From Nocardiopsis sp. FR4 (GTDB taxonomy: Bacteria; Actinomycetota; Actinomycetes; Streptosporangiales; Streptosporangiaceae): 64,000 nt of DNA. The notes beneath the pieces were generated by a model. It saw nothing but the letters and a program-made list of their open reading frames with translations. It ran no database searches and had not been told where the DNA came from. The position numbers and the translations under genes were made by a program. This document shows, one piece after another, positions 48,113-56,366 of the stretch. Within the stretch, counting starts at the first letter, position 1, and each line of letters starts with the position of its first letter. The DNA lies in the NCBI RefSeq assembly GCF_009830945.1, contig NZ_VWVV01000008.1:1-64000 (forward strand), read 5' to 3'.

Positions 48113-49324
48113 ATGTCACACACACCAGGCGGCGGGGGCGAGTTCACCCGCGCGGTCTCCCTCCCGCACGCGCCGGTTCCCGCCGAGCGCCCCATGCGGA
48201 TGCCGGTCCACCGGGCCACCACCTACGCGTTCGACACCTCCCAGGACTACGCCGACGTCCTCGCCGGAACCCGCGAGGGCTACTCCTACGCCCGCATCGA
48301 CAGCCCCACCGTGGACGCCTTCGCCGACGCGGTGGCCGCCCTGGAGGGCGCCGGGCTGCCGGAGCCGGTGCGCGGGCAGGCCTTCGCCTCCGGGATGGGT
48401 GCGCTGAGCACGGTGTTCCTGGCGCTCACCGAGGCGGGCGCGCACGTGGTGGCCTCGCGCTCCATCTACGGCAACACCTACTCGCTGCTGGGCACCCTGC
48501 TGCGCCGGTTCGGCGTGCGCACCGACTTCGTGGACATCACCGACCTGGACGCCGTGCGCGCCGTCGTGGGTCCCGACACCCGGGTGGTGTTCACCGAGAC
48601 GCTCTCCAACCCCACCATGACCGTGTCCGACCTGCCCGGACTGGCGGAGATCGCCCGTGAAGCCGGGGCCGCCCTGGTCGTGGACTCCACCTTCGCCTCC
48701 CCGGCCGTGTGCCGTCCGCTGGAGCACGGCGCCGACGTGGTCGTGCACTCGGCCACCAAGTACATCGGCGGCCACAGCGACACCACCGGCGGCGTGGCCG
48801 TGGCCGGGCCCGCGCTGACCGAGCGCATCCGCTCCGCGCGCGTGGACCTGGGCACGTGCCTGGCTCCCGACGAGGCCTACCTGCTGCACCGGGGGCTGGA
48901 GACCCTGCCGCTGCGGGTCCAGCGCCAGTGCGAGAGCGCCGCGGCCTTCGCCGCCGCCCTGGAGGGACACCCCCTGGTGGAGCGAGTGGACCACCCCTCG
49001 CTGGCCTCGCACCCGCAGGCGGACCTGGCGGGCAAGCTCTTCGACCGGGACCGCTACGGTGCGGTCGTGACCGTGCACCCGCGCGGCGGGCGGGAGGCCG
49101 GAATGGCCTTCGCCGACCGGCTGCGGGTGGCCACCATCGCCGCCTCGCTGGGCGGCACCCACACGCTGGCCGGGCACGTGGCCTCCACCTCGCACCGCAA
49201 CATGAGCGGGGACGAACTGGCTGCGGCGGGCATCTCACCGGGTGCGGTGCGCTTCTCCATCGGCCTGGAGGACCCCCGTGACCTCGTCGAGGACGCCCTG
49301 GCGGCCCTCGGCGGGGAAAGGTGA
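48113..49324 (+). CDS. Cystathionine gamma-synthase/lyase family PLP enzyme
   Basis: The 403-residue fold-type I enzyme of the Cys/Met metabolism family has YSYARIDSPTVDAF near the start, the cofactor-stacking Tyr in SIYGNTYSLL, ETLSNPTM, VDSTFASPAVCRP and the PLP lysine in HSATKYIGGHSD. The position of the methionine gamma-lyase cysteine is Asn here (YGNT), so it is more likely a cystathionine lyase/synthase or trans-sulfuration enzyme; the exact reaction is open. It begins 12 bp after gpsA, with a weak ribosome site. Confidence 0.85.
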   Translation: MSHTPGGGGEFTRAVSLPHAPVPAERPMRMPVHRATTYAFDTSQDYADVLAGTREGYSYARIDSPTVDAFADAVAALEGAGLPEPVRGQAFASGMGALSTVFLALTEAGAHVVASRSIYGNTYSLLGTLLRRFGVRTDFVDITDLDAVRAVVGPDTRVVFTETLSNPTMTVSDLPGLAEIAREAGAALVVDSTFASPAVCRPLEHGADVVVHSATKYIGGHSDTTGGVAVAGPALTERIRSARVDLGTCLAPDEAYLLHRGLETLPLRVQRQCESAAAFAAALEGHPLVERVDHPSLASHPQADLAGKLFDRDRYGAVVTVHPRGGREAGMAFADRLRVATIAASLGGTHTLAGHVASTSHRNMSGDELAAAGISPGAVRFSIGLEDPRDLVEDALAALGGER

Positions 49325-49364
49325 CACGCGGCGCGACGCGTCCCGTTCCGGTTCCATCCACAGA

Positions 49365-49370
49365 TAGGGT
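49365..49370 (+). promoter_or_regulatory. -10 box for leaderless ddl mRNA
   Basis: TAGGGT lies 8 nt before ATG 49379 with no Shine-Dalgarno sequence in between. Confidence 0.45.
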
Positions 49371-49378
49371 CAGGCAGC

Positions 49379-50503
49379 ATGTCGTCCGAGCAGCGAAAGA
49401 TTCGGGTCGCCGTCGTCTTCGGCGGACGTAGTTCCGAACACGAGATCTCCTGCGTCACCGCGGGCAGCGTGCTGTCCGTGATCGACCGCGACCGCTACGA
49501 GGTCGTGCCGGTCGGTATCACGCGCACGGGCAACTGGGTGCTCACCTCGGGCGACCCCGAGAGCCTGCGCATCGACGCGGACACCAAGGCGCTGCCCACG
49601 GTCTCCGAGGACGGCGCCGACCTGGCGCTGCCCTTCGACGCGGCGGGCCAGCTCATGGTGGTCGACCCGGTGCGCGGCCCCGAGCGCCTGGCCGAGGTGG
49701 ACGTCGTGCTGCCGCTGCTGCACGGACCCTTCGGCGAGGACGGCACCATCCAGGGCCTGTTCGAGATGATGGGCGTGCGCTACGCGGGCGCGGGGGTCTT
49801 CTCCAGCTCCGCCGCCATGGACAAGGTCTTCATGAAGGCCATGCTGCGCGGCAACGCCGTCCCCACCAGCGACTTCGTGGCCGTCACCGACCGCCAGTGG
49901 CGCAACGAGCGCAAGAAGGCCCTGGACGACGTGGCGGCCCTGGGCTCCACCGTGTTCGTCAAGCCCGCCCGGGCCGGCAGCAGCGTGGGGATCAGCAAGG
50001 TGGCCGACTCCTCCGACGCCGACGCGGTGGTCGCCGCGGTGGAGGCCGCCCGCGAGCACGACCCCAAGGTGCTGGTGGAGGCCCAGGTCGTGGGCCGCGA
50101 GATCGAGTGCGGCGTGCTGGAGGCCGAGGACGGCGGGACGCCCGACGTCTCGCTCCCGGCCGAGATCCACGTAGCCGACGGCTTCGACTTCTACGACTTC
50201 GAGGCCAAGTACCTGTCCACCAGCAGCCTGACCATTCCGGCCCGGATCCCGGAGGAGGCCACCGCGCGGCTGCGCGCGATGGCCGCCGAGGTGTTCGAGG
50301 CGATGGGCTGCGAGGGCCTGGCCCGGGTGGACTTCTTCTACACCGACAGCGGTGAGATCCTCGTCAACGAGCTCAACACCATGCCCGGGTTCACCCCGTC
50401 CTCGGCCTTCCCGCAGATGTGGGCGGCCACCGGGCTGGACTACGCGGCCCTGGTGGAACGGATGATCTCCACCGCGCTGCGCCGGTCCCCGGGCCTGCGC
50501 TAG
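49379..50503 (+). CDS. ddl: D-alanine--D-alanine ligase
   Basis: The ATP-grasp enzyme makes D-Ala-D-Ala for peptidoglycan precursors. The 374-residue protein begins with VAVVFGGRSSEHEISC, has LHGPFGEDGTIQG, VKPARAGSSVGI in the ATP-grasp domain and the C-terminal NELNTMPGFTPSSAFPQMW. The omega-loop EFKYLST-like segment (DFEAKYLSTSS) contains the Tyr-rich pattern of D-Ala-D-Ala rather than D-Ala-D-Lac ligases, so no intrinsic vancomycin resistance is suggested by this copy. Confidence 0.95.
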   Translation: MSSEQRKIRVAVVFGGRSSEHEISCVTAGSVLSVIDRDRYEVVPVGITRTGNWVLTSGDPESLRIDADTKALPTVSEDGADLALPFDAAGQLMVVDPVRGPERLAEVDVVLPLLHGPFGEDGTIQGLFEMMGVRYAGAGVFSSSAAMDKVFMKAMLRGNAVPTSDFVAVTDRQWRNERKKALDDVAALGSTVFVKPARAGSSVGISKVADSSDADAVVAAVEAAREHDPKVLVEAQVVGREIECGVLEAEDGGTPDVSLPAEIHVADGFDFYDFEAKYLSTSSLTIPARIPEEATARLRAMAAEVFEAMGCEGLARVDFFYTDSGEILVNELNTMPGFTPSSAFPQMWAATGLDYAALVERMISTALRRSPGLR

Positions 50504-50514
50504 GGAGCGGCCGC

Positions 50515-50560
50515 GGGCGGGCGAGCGGGTGCCGCCCGCCCTCCGCGTCCTTCGGGACGC
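50515..50560. terminator. Double hairpin between ddl and the EI24 gene
   Basis: GGGCGGGC/GCCCGCCC (50515-50522, 50534-50541) is followed by GCGTCC-TTCG-GGACGC (50545-50560), a stem with the very stable UUCG tetraloop. It can end transcription from both sides. No gene is seen in the remaining 150 bp. Confidence 0.7.
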
Positions 50561-50706
50561 CTGATGCGGGGGCCGGAGCCGGATGACAGCCCCCGGTGCT
50601 CCCGCCGCGGCCCTGTGCCCACCGCACCCTCACCACCAGCCCTCGCTCCCCTCCGCGGAGGAGAGCGGACCCGGCCGGAGCGCCGTCCGGGCGGGGACCC
50701 GCGGGT

Positions 50707-51540
50707 TCAGTCCCGGGGGGCCGGTCCACCGGGGAAGGGCCCGCCGGAGGCCGGACCGCCCGGGACCGGTCCCCTCGGAGCTCCCGGTCCACCGGGCAGC
50801 AGGTCGCGGGTGAGGATCGCGCCGCCCGCGGTGGCGGCGGGGAACACCACGATCGCCACGAACGGGACGGCCAGCAGGAAGTACGTCGGCACCGCGAAGC
50901 CCAGCACCCGCATCCTCCGGGTGCCCAGGTGGCGGCGCCGCTCGCGGATGGTCAGCATCCCCCGGCGGTCGAAGCCGCCCGCCACCAGCTCGATGGCCAG
51001 CAGCCATCCGCCGAGCACGGCCGCCAGCACCGGTCCGGCCACCTGACCGGCCAGCGGCACGAAGCCGACCACGAAGACGCTCACCGTCACCAGCAGGGAG
51101 GTCGCCACGATCGCCAGCGACTGGCGGACCGCCCGCCAGACCGAGGCCATCAGCGGCTCCTCGGGGCCCTCCGGGGCGTTGCCCAGCTCCTGCTCCACGA
51201 GTTCTGTGATCTTGTCGTAGATCGGTGAGCCCAGGGTCAGCGTGACCGTGGTGAACGTGACCACCATCAACAGGACCGCCCCGACCAGAGCGGCCAGGGA
51301 CAGCCCGCCGCGCACCAGCCCCTGCCAGAGCGGATCCCAGTCGTCGGCGAAGGGGGTCGCCCACTCGGCGAGACCGGACAGGTTCACCACCAGCAGCACG
51401 AAAAGCGCCAGGAACAGCAGGGACGTGATGAGCGCGGGCAGGGCCCCGAGCAGGAACAGGCGCGGTCGGCGCATCAGCAGGGCGAAGCCGCGCAGCAGGA
51501 CGCCGACGCCGCCGAGGAACTCACGAACAGGATTGGCCAC
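50707..51540 (-). CDS. EI24/CysZ-like membrane protein
   Basis: The 277-residue integral membrane protein has about five helices (25-55, 75-105, 140-160, 165-185 and 215-245) and ends in a Gly/Pro-rich cytoplasmic tail of GGP repeats. The pattern GSPIYDKITELVEQELG matches the EI24 domain shared with the sulfate permease CysZ, so sulfate or small-anion handling is possible. It starts with GTG 51540 6 nt after a TAGGGT -10 box, suggesting a leaderless mRNA. It is convergent with ddl. Confidence 0.75.
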   Translation of the reverse strand: MANPVREFLGGVGVLLRGFALLMRRPRLFLLGALPALITSLLFLALFVLLVVNLSGLAEWATPFADDWDPLWQGLVRGGLSLAALVGAVLLMVVTFTTVTLTLGSPIYDKITELVEQELGNAPEGPEEPLMASVWRAVRQSLAIVATSLLVTVSVFVVGFVPLAGQVAGPVLAAVLGGWLLAIELVAGGFDRRGMLTIRERRRHLGTRRMRVLGFAVPTYFLLAVPFVAIVVFPAATAGGAILTRDLLPGGPGAPRGPVPGGPASGGPFPGGPAPRD

Positions 51541-51546
51541 GGGGGA

Positions 51547-51552
51547 ACCCTA
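51547..51552 (-). promoter_or_regulatory. -10 box for leaderless EI24 gene mRNA
   Basis: TAGGGT on the minus strand, 6 nt before GTG 51540. Confidence 0.45.
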
Positions 51553-51582
51553 GAGGAACCCGTGCCCCGGTGCCAGGTCCGG

Positions 51583-51600
51583 GCCGGGGCCCGCCCCGGC
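51583..51600 (-). terminator. Terminator after cydC
   Basis: GCCGGGG/CCCCGGC with a 4-nt CCCG loop lies 40 bp beyond the cydC stop. Confidence 0.55.
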
Positions 51601-51639
51601 TCCGAACCGGTGCCGTCCGGCTGCCGGCCCTCGTCGGCG

Positions 51640-53409
51640 TCACGCCCGCGTGACGTCGCGGTACCACCCCTCCTGCCGGGACAGCTCCTCGTGCGTTCCC
51701 TGTTGCAACACCCGGCCCTCGCGCATCACGTAGATCCGGTCCACCCGGTCCAGGCCGGTCAGGTCGTGCGTGACCAGCAGCGTGGAGTAGCCCTCGGCGG
51801 CGGCCAGCAGGTCCGCCACCACCGCGTCCCGCGTGTCCGGGTCCAGGTGGGCGGTCGGCTCGTCCAGCACCAGCACACGGGGCGCCGCCAGCACGGCCCG
51901 GGCCAGCGCCAGCCGCTGCACCATCCCCCCGCTCAGCCCCAGCCCGTGCGTGCCCACCTGGGTGTCCAGCCCTCTGGGCATCGCCGCCACATCGTCGGCC
52001 AGCCGCGCGCGCCGCAGCGCCTCCCACAGCTCCCCGTCCCGCGCGCCGGGCCGGGCCAGCCGCAGGTTCTCCCGCAGCGTGGACGCGAACACGTGGGGGT
52101 CCTGCGGCACCCCGGAGACCACCGCGCGCACCTCGTCGGGCGGGTACTCCGTGACGTCGCGCCCGCCGACCTCCACCCGGCCCCCGTCCGGGTCGCGGAA
52201 CCTCAGCAGCACCGAGGCCAGCGTGCTCTTGCCCGCACCGCTGGGACCGATCACCGCCACCGTCCACCCGGCGGGGATTTCCAGGTCCACCCCGTCCAGC
52301 GCCCACGGCTCCCCCGGCCCGTACCGCACCCGCAGGCCGCGGATCCGGACCGTGGCGTCCTCCCCGGCGTCCAGGCCCGTCCGGGTCGGCGGCGCGACCG
52401 CCGCCGGGGTGTCCAGCACCCCGAACAGCCGCGCCCCGCTGGCCCGGATCGCGCCCAGCCGCGCCGCCACGGCGGGCAGCGGCGCCACGATCTCGAAGGC
52501 CGCCAGCGTGGTCAGCACCACCACCGCCAGCGACACGGCGTCCAGGGAACCCCCGGCCACGGCGACCACGCCCAGGAACAGGGCGCCCCACACCGTCAGC
52601 CCGGTGACCAGAGCGCTGGCCCCCGCGCCCAGGCCCAGCAGGGCCGAGTCCGCGCGGGCCACCCGGGTCAGCTCGGCGTCGGCCGCGTTCACGCGCTCCA
52701 CCTGGCGCTCCATGGCGCCGTAGGCCACCAGGTCCGGCGCGCCGTGCAGGGTGTCCACCAGGGCCGTCGACAGCTCCCCGCGCACCCTGGCCTGGCGCCT
52801 GCCCGGCCCCCGGCCCAGCGCGGCGGCGGCCAGCGGCACCGCGAGCCCGGCCAGCAGCAGCCCGCCCGCCAGCAGCAGTCCGCCCGGCAGGTACACCACG
52901 GCCAGCACCAGCACCGCCGTCCCGCCCGTCACCACCGAGACCAGCGGCGGCGTCAGCCCGCGCACCAGCAGGTCCAGGGTGGCCTCGGTGTCGTTGACCA
53001 GCCGGGACACCAGGTCGCCGGACCGGAACCGGCCGAAGGGCTCGGTGGCCGCGAGCCGTTCGTAGACCCGCACCCGGACCTCGGCCAGCGTGCGGAACGC
53101 GGCGTCGTGGGTGACCAGCCGCTCCAGGTAGCGGCTCACCCCGCGGCCCACCCCCAGGGCCCGGGTGGCCACCACGGCCGCGCCCAGGGCGGTGATCGGC
53201 GGGTGGTCGGCCGCGGTGGCCAGCATCCAGGCGGCCAGGCCCAGCAGGGCCAGGCCCGACCCGGTCGCGACCGAGCCCAGCAGCACGCCCAGCGCGAACC
53301 GGCCCACCCGGGGCCGGGCCAGGGCCGTCATCCGCACCAGCGGGTCGCGGCGCCGCTCGCGCTCGGGCACGGGCCCGGCGTCGGCGGGAACGGTGGTCCG
53401 CTCGCTCAT
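51640..53409 (-). CDS. cydC: Cytochrome bd assembly ABC transporter, CydC subunit
   Basis: The 589-residue half transporter has an N-terminal six-helix membrane domain (about 35-300) and a C-terminal ATPase with Walker A GPSGAGKS, signature LSGGM and Walker B VLVLDEP plus the H-loop THDLTG. With CydD it exports thiols (glutathione/cysteine in E. coli) and is needed to assemble the bd oxidase. The Q residue of the C-loop (usually LSGGQ) is Met here. Its ATG overlaps the cydD stop by 4 bp (ATGA), so the pair is coupled. Confidence 0.92.
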   Translation of the reverse strand: MSERTTVPADAGPVPERERRRDPLVRMTALARPRVGRFALGVLLGSVATGSGLALLGLAAWMLATAADHPPITALGAAVVATRALGVGRGVSRYLERLVTHDAAFRTLAEVRVRVYERLAATEPFGRFRSGDLVSRLVNDTEATLDLLVRGLTPPLVSVVTGGTAVLVLAVVYLPGGLLLAGGLLLAGLAVPLAAAALGRGPGRRQARVRGELSTALVDTLHGAPDLVAYGAMERQVERVNAADAELTRVARADSALLGLGAGASALVTGLTVWGALFLGVVAVAGGSLDAVSLAVVVLTTLAAFEIVAPLPAVAARLGAIRASGARLFGVLDTPAAVAPPTRTGLDAGEDATVRIRGLRVRYGPGEPWALDGVDLEIPAGWTVAVIGPSGAGKSTLASVLLRFRDPDGGRVEVGGRDVTEYPPDEVRAVVSGVPQDPHVFASTLRENLRLARPGARDGELWEALRRARLADDVAAMPRGLDTQVGTHGLGLSGGMVQRLALARAVLAAPRVLVLDEPTAHLDPDTRDAVVADLLAAAEGYSTLLVTHDLTGLDRVDRIYVMREGRVLQQGTHEELSRQEGWYRDVTRA

Positions 53410-55139
53410 CGCGGCAGGCTCCCCTCAGCTGTCGGCAGCGCGAGCGAGGCGGTCCTCAGGTCGGCTCCGAAGGTCTTCCGGGCCCAGCCCGCGTCGTGGG
53501 CGACGATGACGGCGGTCCGGCCCCGGAGGAGCCGGGCCACGGCCGTGCGCACCGCCGCCGCGTTCTCCGGGTCCAGGTGCGCGGTGGGCTCGTCCAGCAG
53601 CACCAGCGGGGCGTCCCGGCACATCGCCCGCGCCAGCGCGATCCGCTGCCGCTGCCCGGCCGACAGGCGGGCGCCGCGCTCCCCGAGCCGGGTGCCGTAC
53701 CCGTCCGGGAGCGCGGACACGAACGCGTCGGCCTCGGCCAGGCGGGCCGCCTCGCGTACCCGCTCCAGGGAGGCCCCCGGCGCGCCCAGCCGGATGTTGT
53801 CGGCCACGGAGACGTCGAACAGGTAGGGGTTCTGCGGCACCCACGCGACGCCGAGCCGCCAGTCCTCGGCCGCGATCCCCTCCAGCGGCTCCCACTCCCC
53901 GCCGGGGGCGCGCACACTGATCCGCCCGCGCGTGGGTTCGTTCAGGCGCAGCAGCAGCGACAGCAGGGTGGACTTGCCCGCTCCGCTGGGCCCGGTGAGC
54001 AGCAGGTGCTCACCGGCGGCCACGCTCAGGTCCACCCCGGACAGGGCGGGCACGTCCCGGCCGGGGTAGAGCAGCTCCACGCCCTCGAAGCGGATGTCGC
54101 CGCCCGCGGCGGGGGAGGGTCGGCCGGTCGCCGGGGGCGCCGCCCCGGGGGAGCCGGCGCGTACGCGCTCCAGTTCGGCGAACACCTGGTCGGCCGCGGC
54201 CACGCCCTCCATACTGGCGTGGAACCGGGCGCCCACCTCGCGCAGGGGCAGGTAGGCCTCCGGCGCGAGGATGAGCACGAGCAGGGCGGTCTGGTAGTCC
54301 ATGTGGCCGCCCAGCAGGCGCAGCCCCACCTCGACCGCGACCAGCGCCACGGCCAGGGTGGACAGCAGTTCCAGGGCGAACGCGGACAGGAACGCGACCC
54401 GCAGCGTGCCCATCGTCGCCCGGCGGTGCTCGTCGCCCACCGTGCGCAGCAGGGCCGCCTGAGCCCTGGCCCGGCGGAACACGGCCAGGGTGGGCAGCCC
54501 CTCGACCACGTCCAGGAAGTGCCCGCCCAGACGGCTGAGCAGCCGCCACTGGCGTTCGGTGCGCTGCTGGGTGTGCATACCGATCAGGGCCATGAAGACC
54601 GGGATCAGCGGCACCGTCACCAGGATGACCACGCCCGAGATCCAGTCCGCCCAGAACACCACGGTGAGCACGGCGACCGGCACTATCGCGGCCAGGACCA
54701 GCTGGGGCAGGTAGCGGGCGAAGTAGTCGTCGAGGGCGTCCAGCCCGCGGGTGGCCAGGGTGACCAGCTCGCCCGCCCGGGGCGGGCCCTGCTCGCCCCC
54801 GTCGCCGGGTTCGGCCGTCCACACCCGACCCGACCCGGTCACGTGGGCGACCAGGCGGCGGCGCAGCTGCGACTTGGTGCGCGCCGCGCTGTGCAGCGCG
54901 GAGGTCTCGGCCAGGTAGGACAGCAGGGCCCGGAGCACCGCGATGCCCGCGACCGCGCCGACCACCCAGCCCAGGGTGTCCATGCCCTCGCCCCGCCAGG
55001 CCCCGCTGATCGCGCGGGCGAGCAGCCAGGCCTGCGCCAGGACCAGGCCGGTGATGAGCACTCCGCTGGCCACGGAGACGGCCAGGTGGACGCGCACCGC
55101 GTCGGCGGTGCGCACCAGGCGCGGGTCGAGGGGTTTCAT
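53406..55139 (-). CDS. cydD: Cytochrome bd assembly ABC transporter, CydD subunit
   Basis: The 577-residue half transporter has a six-helix domain starting MKPLDPRLVRTADAVRVHL and an ATPase with Walker A GPSGAGKS, LSAGQRQRIALARA and Walker B LVLLDEP. The start of the membrane domain and its place before cydC identify it as CydD. ATG 55139. It follows cydB after 131 bp that contain a strong hairpin, so its level may be set separately from cydAB. Confidence 0.92.
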   Translation of the reverse strand: MKPLDPRLVRTADAVRVHLAVSVASGVLITGLVLAQAWLLARAISGAWRGEGMDTLGWVVGAVAGIAVLRALLSYLAETSALHSAARTKSQLRRRLVAHVTGSGRVWTAEPGDGGEQGPPRAGELVTLATRGLDALDDYFARYLPQLVLAAIVPVAVLTVVFWADWISGVVILVTVPLIPVFMALIGMHTQQRTERQWRLLSRLGGHFLDVVEGLPTLAVFRRARAQAALLRTVGDEHRRATMGTLRVAFLSAFALELLSTLAVALVAVEVGLRLLGGHMDYQTALLVLILAPEAYLPLREVGARFHASMEGVAAADQVFAELERVRAGSPGAAPPATGRPSPAAGGDIRFEGVELLYPGRDVPALSGVDLSVAAGEHLLLTGPSGAGKSTLLSLLLRLNEPTRGRISVRAPGGEWEPLEGIAAEDWRLGVAWVPQNPYLFDVSVADNIRLGAPGASLERVREAARLAEADAFVSALPDGYGTRLGERGARLSAGQRQRIALARAMCRDAPLVLLDEPTAHLDPENAAAVRTAVARLLRGRTAVIVAHDAGWARKTFGADLRTASLALPTAEGSLPR

Positions 55140-55217
55140 GGGCGCTGGGACCTCACGGGTGTGGTCGGGCCGGGTGGGCGGCACCCGGCGGGCGGGGTCG
55201 TGGACCGGCGCGGCCGC

Positions 55218-55260
55218 GCCGGGCGGCGCCCCCAGTATCCACGCGGGGGCGCCGCCCGGC
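55218..55260 (-). terminator. Strong hairpin between cydB and cydD
   Basis: A perfect 16-bp stem (GCCGGGCGGCGCCCCC with its complement) with an 11-nt loop and no U-tail. It can act as a partial terminator or mRNA stabiliser separating cydAB from cydDC. Confidence 0.6.
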
Positions 55261-55270
55261 ACGGAGGCGG

Positions 55271-56353
55271 TCACGCGGCGGGCTCGGGCCTCCTGCCCCC
55301 GTCGTCCTCGCGGGTGAGGGTCTGCCCGGTCACGGTCTGGCCGGTCACGGTCTCCCCCGTCACGGTCTGGCCGGTCACCCGGCGGCGGAACACCCAGTAG
55401 CTCCACCCCTGGTAGAGCAGGATCAGCGGCAGGAACACCACGGCCACCCACGTCATCAGGGTGAGCGTGTAGTCGGCCGAGGAGGCGTTGGCCACGGTCA
55501 GCCCGAACGCGGGATCGGTGGTCGAGGGCAGCACGTTCGGGAACAGCGCGGCGAACAGCGCGGCGAACAGCAGCAGGACGGTCGCCGCCGTGCCGGCGAA
55601 CGACCAGCCCTCACGGCGCTTCCAGGCCGCCGCTACCCCGCCCGCCAGGGCCGCGGCGGCGAGGGCGAAGAGCGGCAGGGTCCGCGTTCCGCCTCCGTGC
55701 GCGTACTGGGTCCACACGAGGAAGAGCGCGGCGGAGGGAACGGCGGCGCAGGCGGCCCACAGGGCGGCCCGGCGCGCGCGGACCCGGACCGGCCCGTCGG
55801 TCTTGAGGGTCAGGAAGATCGCCCCGTGCAGCGTGAACAGGGACAGCGTGGTCAGCCCGCCCAACAGGGCGTAGGGGTTGAACAGGTCCGCGAGCGAGGC
55901 GGTGACGACGTGGTCGGCGTCCATGGCCACGCCCCGCAGGACGTTGGCGAAGACGAGCCCCCACAGGAAGGCGGGCAGGGCGCTGCCGGCGAAGATCGCC
56001 CGGTCCCACCACAGGCGCCACCCGGAGTCGTCCCGCTTGCCCCGGTACTCGAAGGCCACCCCGCGCAGGATGAGCGCGACGAGGATGAGGAACATGGGCG
56101 CGTAGAACCCGCTGAGCAGTGAGGCGTACCACGCGGGGAAGGCGGCGAAGGTCGCGCCGAGCGCGGTGATCAGCCACACCTCGTTGGCGTCCCAGACCGG
56201 CCCGATGGCGTTGATGGCGACCCGGCGGTCCACGGAGTCGCGCCTGCCCACGAACGGCATGAGCATGCCGACCCCGAAGTCGAACCCCTCCAGGACGAAG
56301 TACCCGGTCCACAGGACCGCGATGGCGATGAACCAGATGACGGCCAGTTCCAT
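55271..56353 (-). CDS. cydB: Cytochrome bd ubiquinol/menaquinol oxidase subunit II
   Basis: The 360-residue membrane protein begins MELAVIWFIAIAVLWTGYFV followed by LEGFDFGVGML, the CydB signature, and has about eight helices. The cytoplasmic C-terminus carries a run of Val-Thr-Gly-Gln/Glu-Thr repeats and an acidic end. CydB forms the oxygen-reducing bd complex with CydA. It is 13 bp from cydA, in the same operon. Confidence 0.95.
   Translation of the reverse strand: MELAVIWFIAIAVLWTGYFVLEGFDFGVGMLMPFVGRRDSVDRRVAINAIGPVWDANEVWLITALGATFAAFPAWYASLLSGFYAPMFLILVALILRGVAFEYRGKRDDSGWRLWWDRAIFAGSALPAFLWGLVFANVLRGVAMDADHVVTASLADLFNPYALLGGLTTLSLFTLHGAIFLTLKTDGPVRVRARRAALWAACAAVPSAALFLVWTQYAHGGGTRTLPLFALAAAALAGGVAAAWKRREGWSFAGTAATVLLLFAALFAALFPNVLPSTTDPAFGLTVANASSADYTLTLMTWVAVVFLPLILLYQGWSYWVFRRRVTGQTVTGETVTGQTVTGQTLTREDDGGRRPEPAA
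55320..55379 (-). repeat. 15-bp tandem repeat in the 3' end of cydB
   Basis: About four units of GGTCACGGTCTGGCC (plus strand) encode a repeating T-V-T-G-Q at the CydB C-terminus. One unit has Glu in place of Gln. Confidence 0.8.
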
Positions 56354-56366
56354 TGGTCCTTGGCTC

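Noticed and set aside
49379..50503. Ddl as a D-Ala-D-Lac (vancomycin resistance type) ligase
   Set aside because: The loop region DFEAKYLSTSS has the tyrosine-containing form of D-Ala-D-Ala ligases and no vanH/vanX-like neighbours exist.
50564..51228. Plus-strand frames overlapping the EI24-like gene
   Set aside because: They are antisense shadows; the minus-strand frame has membrane helices and the EI24 pattern.
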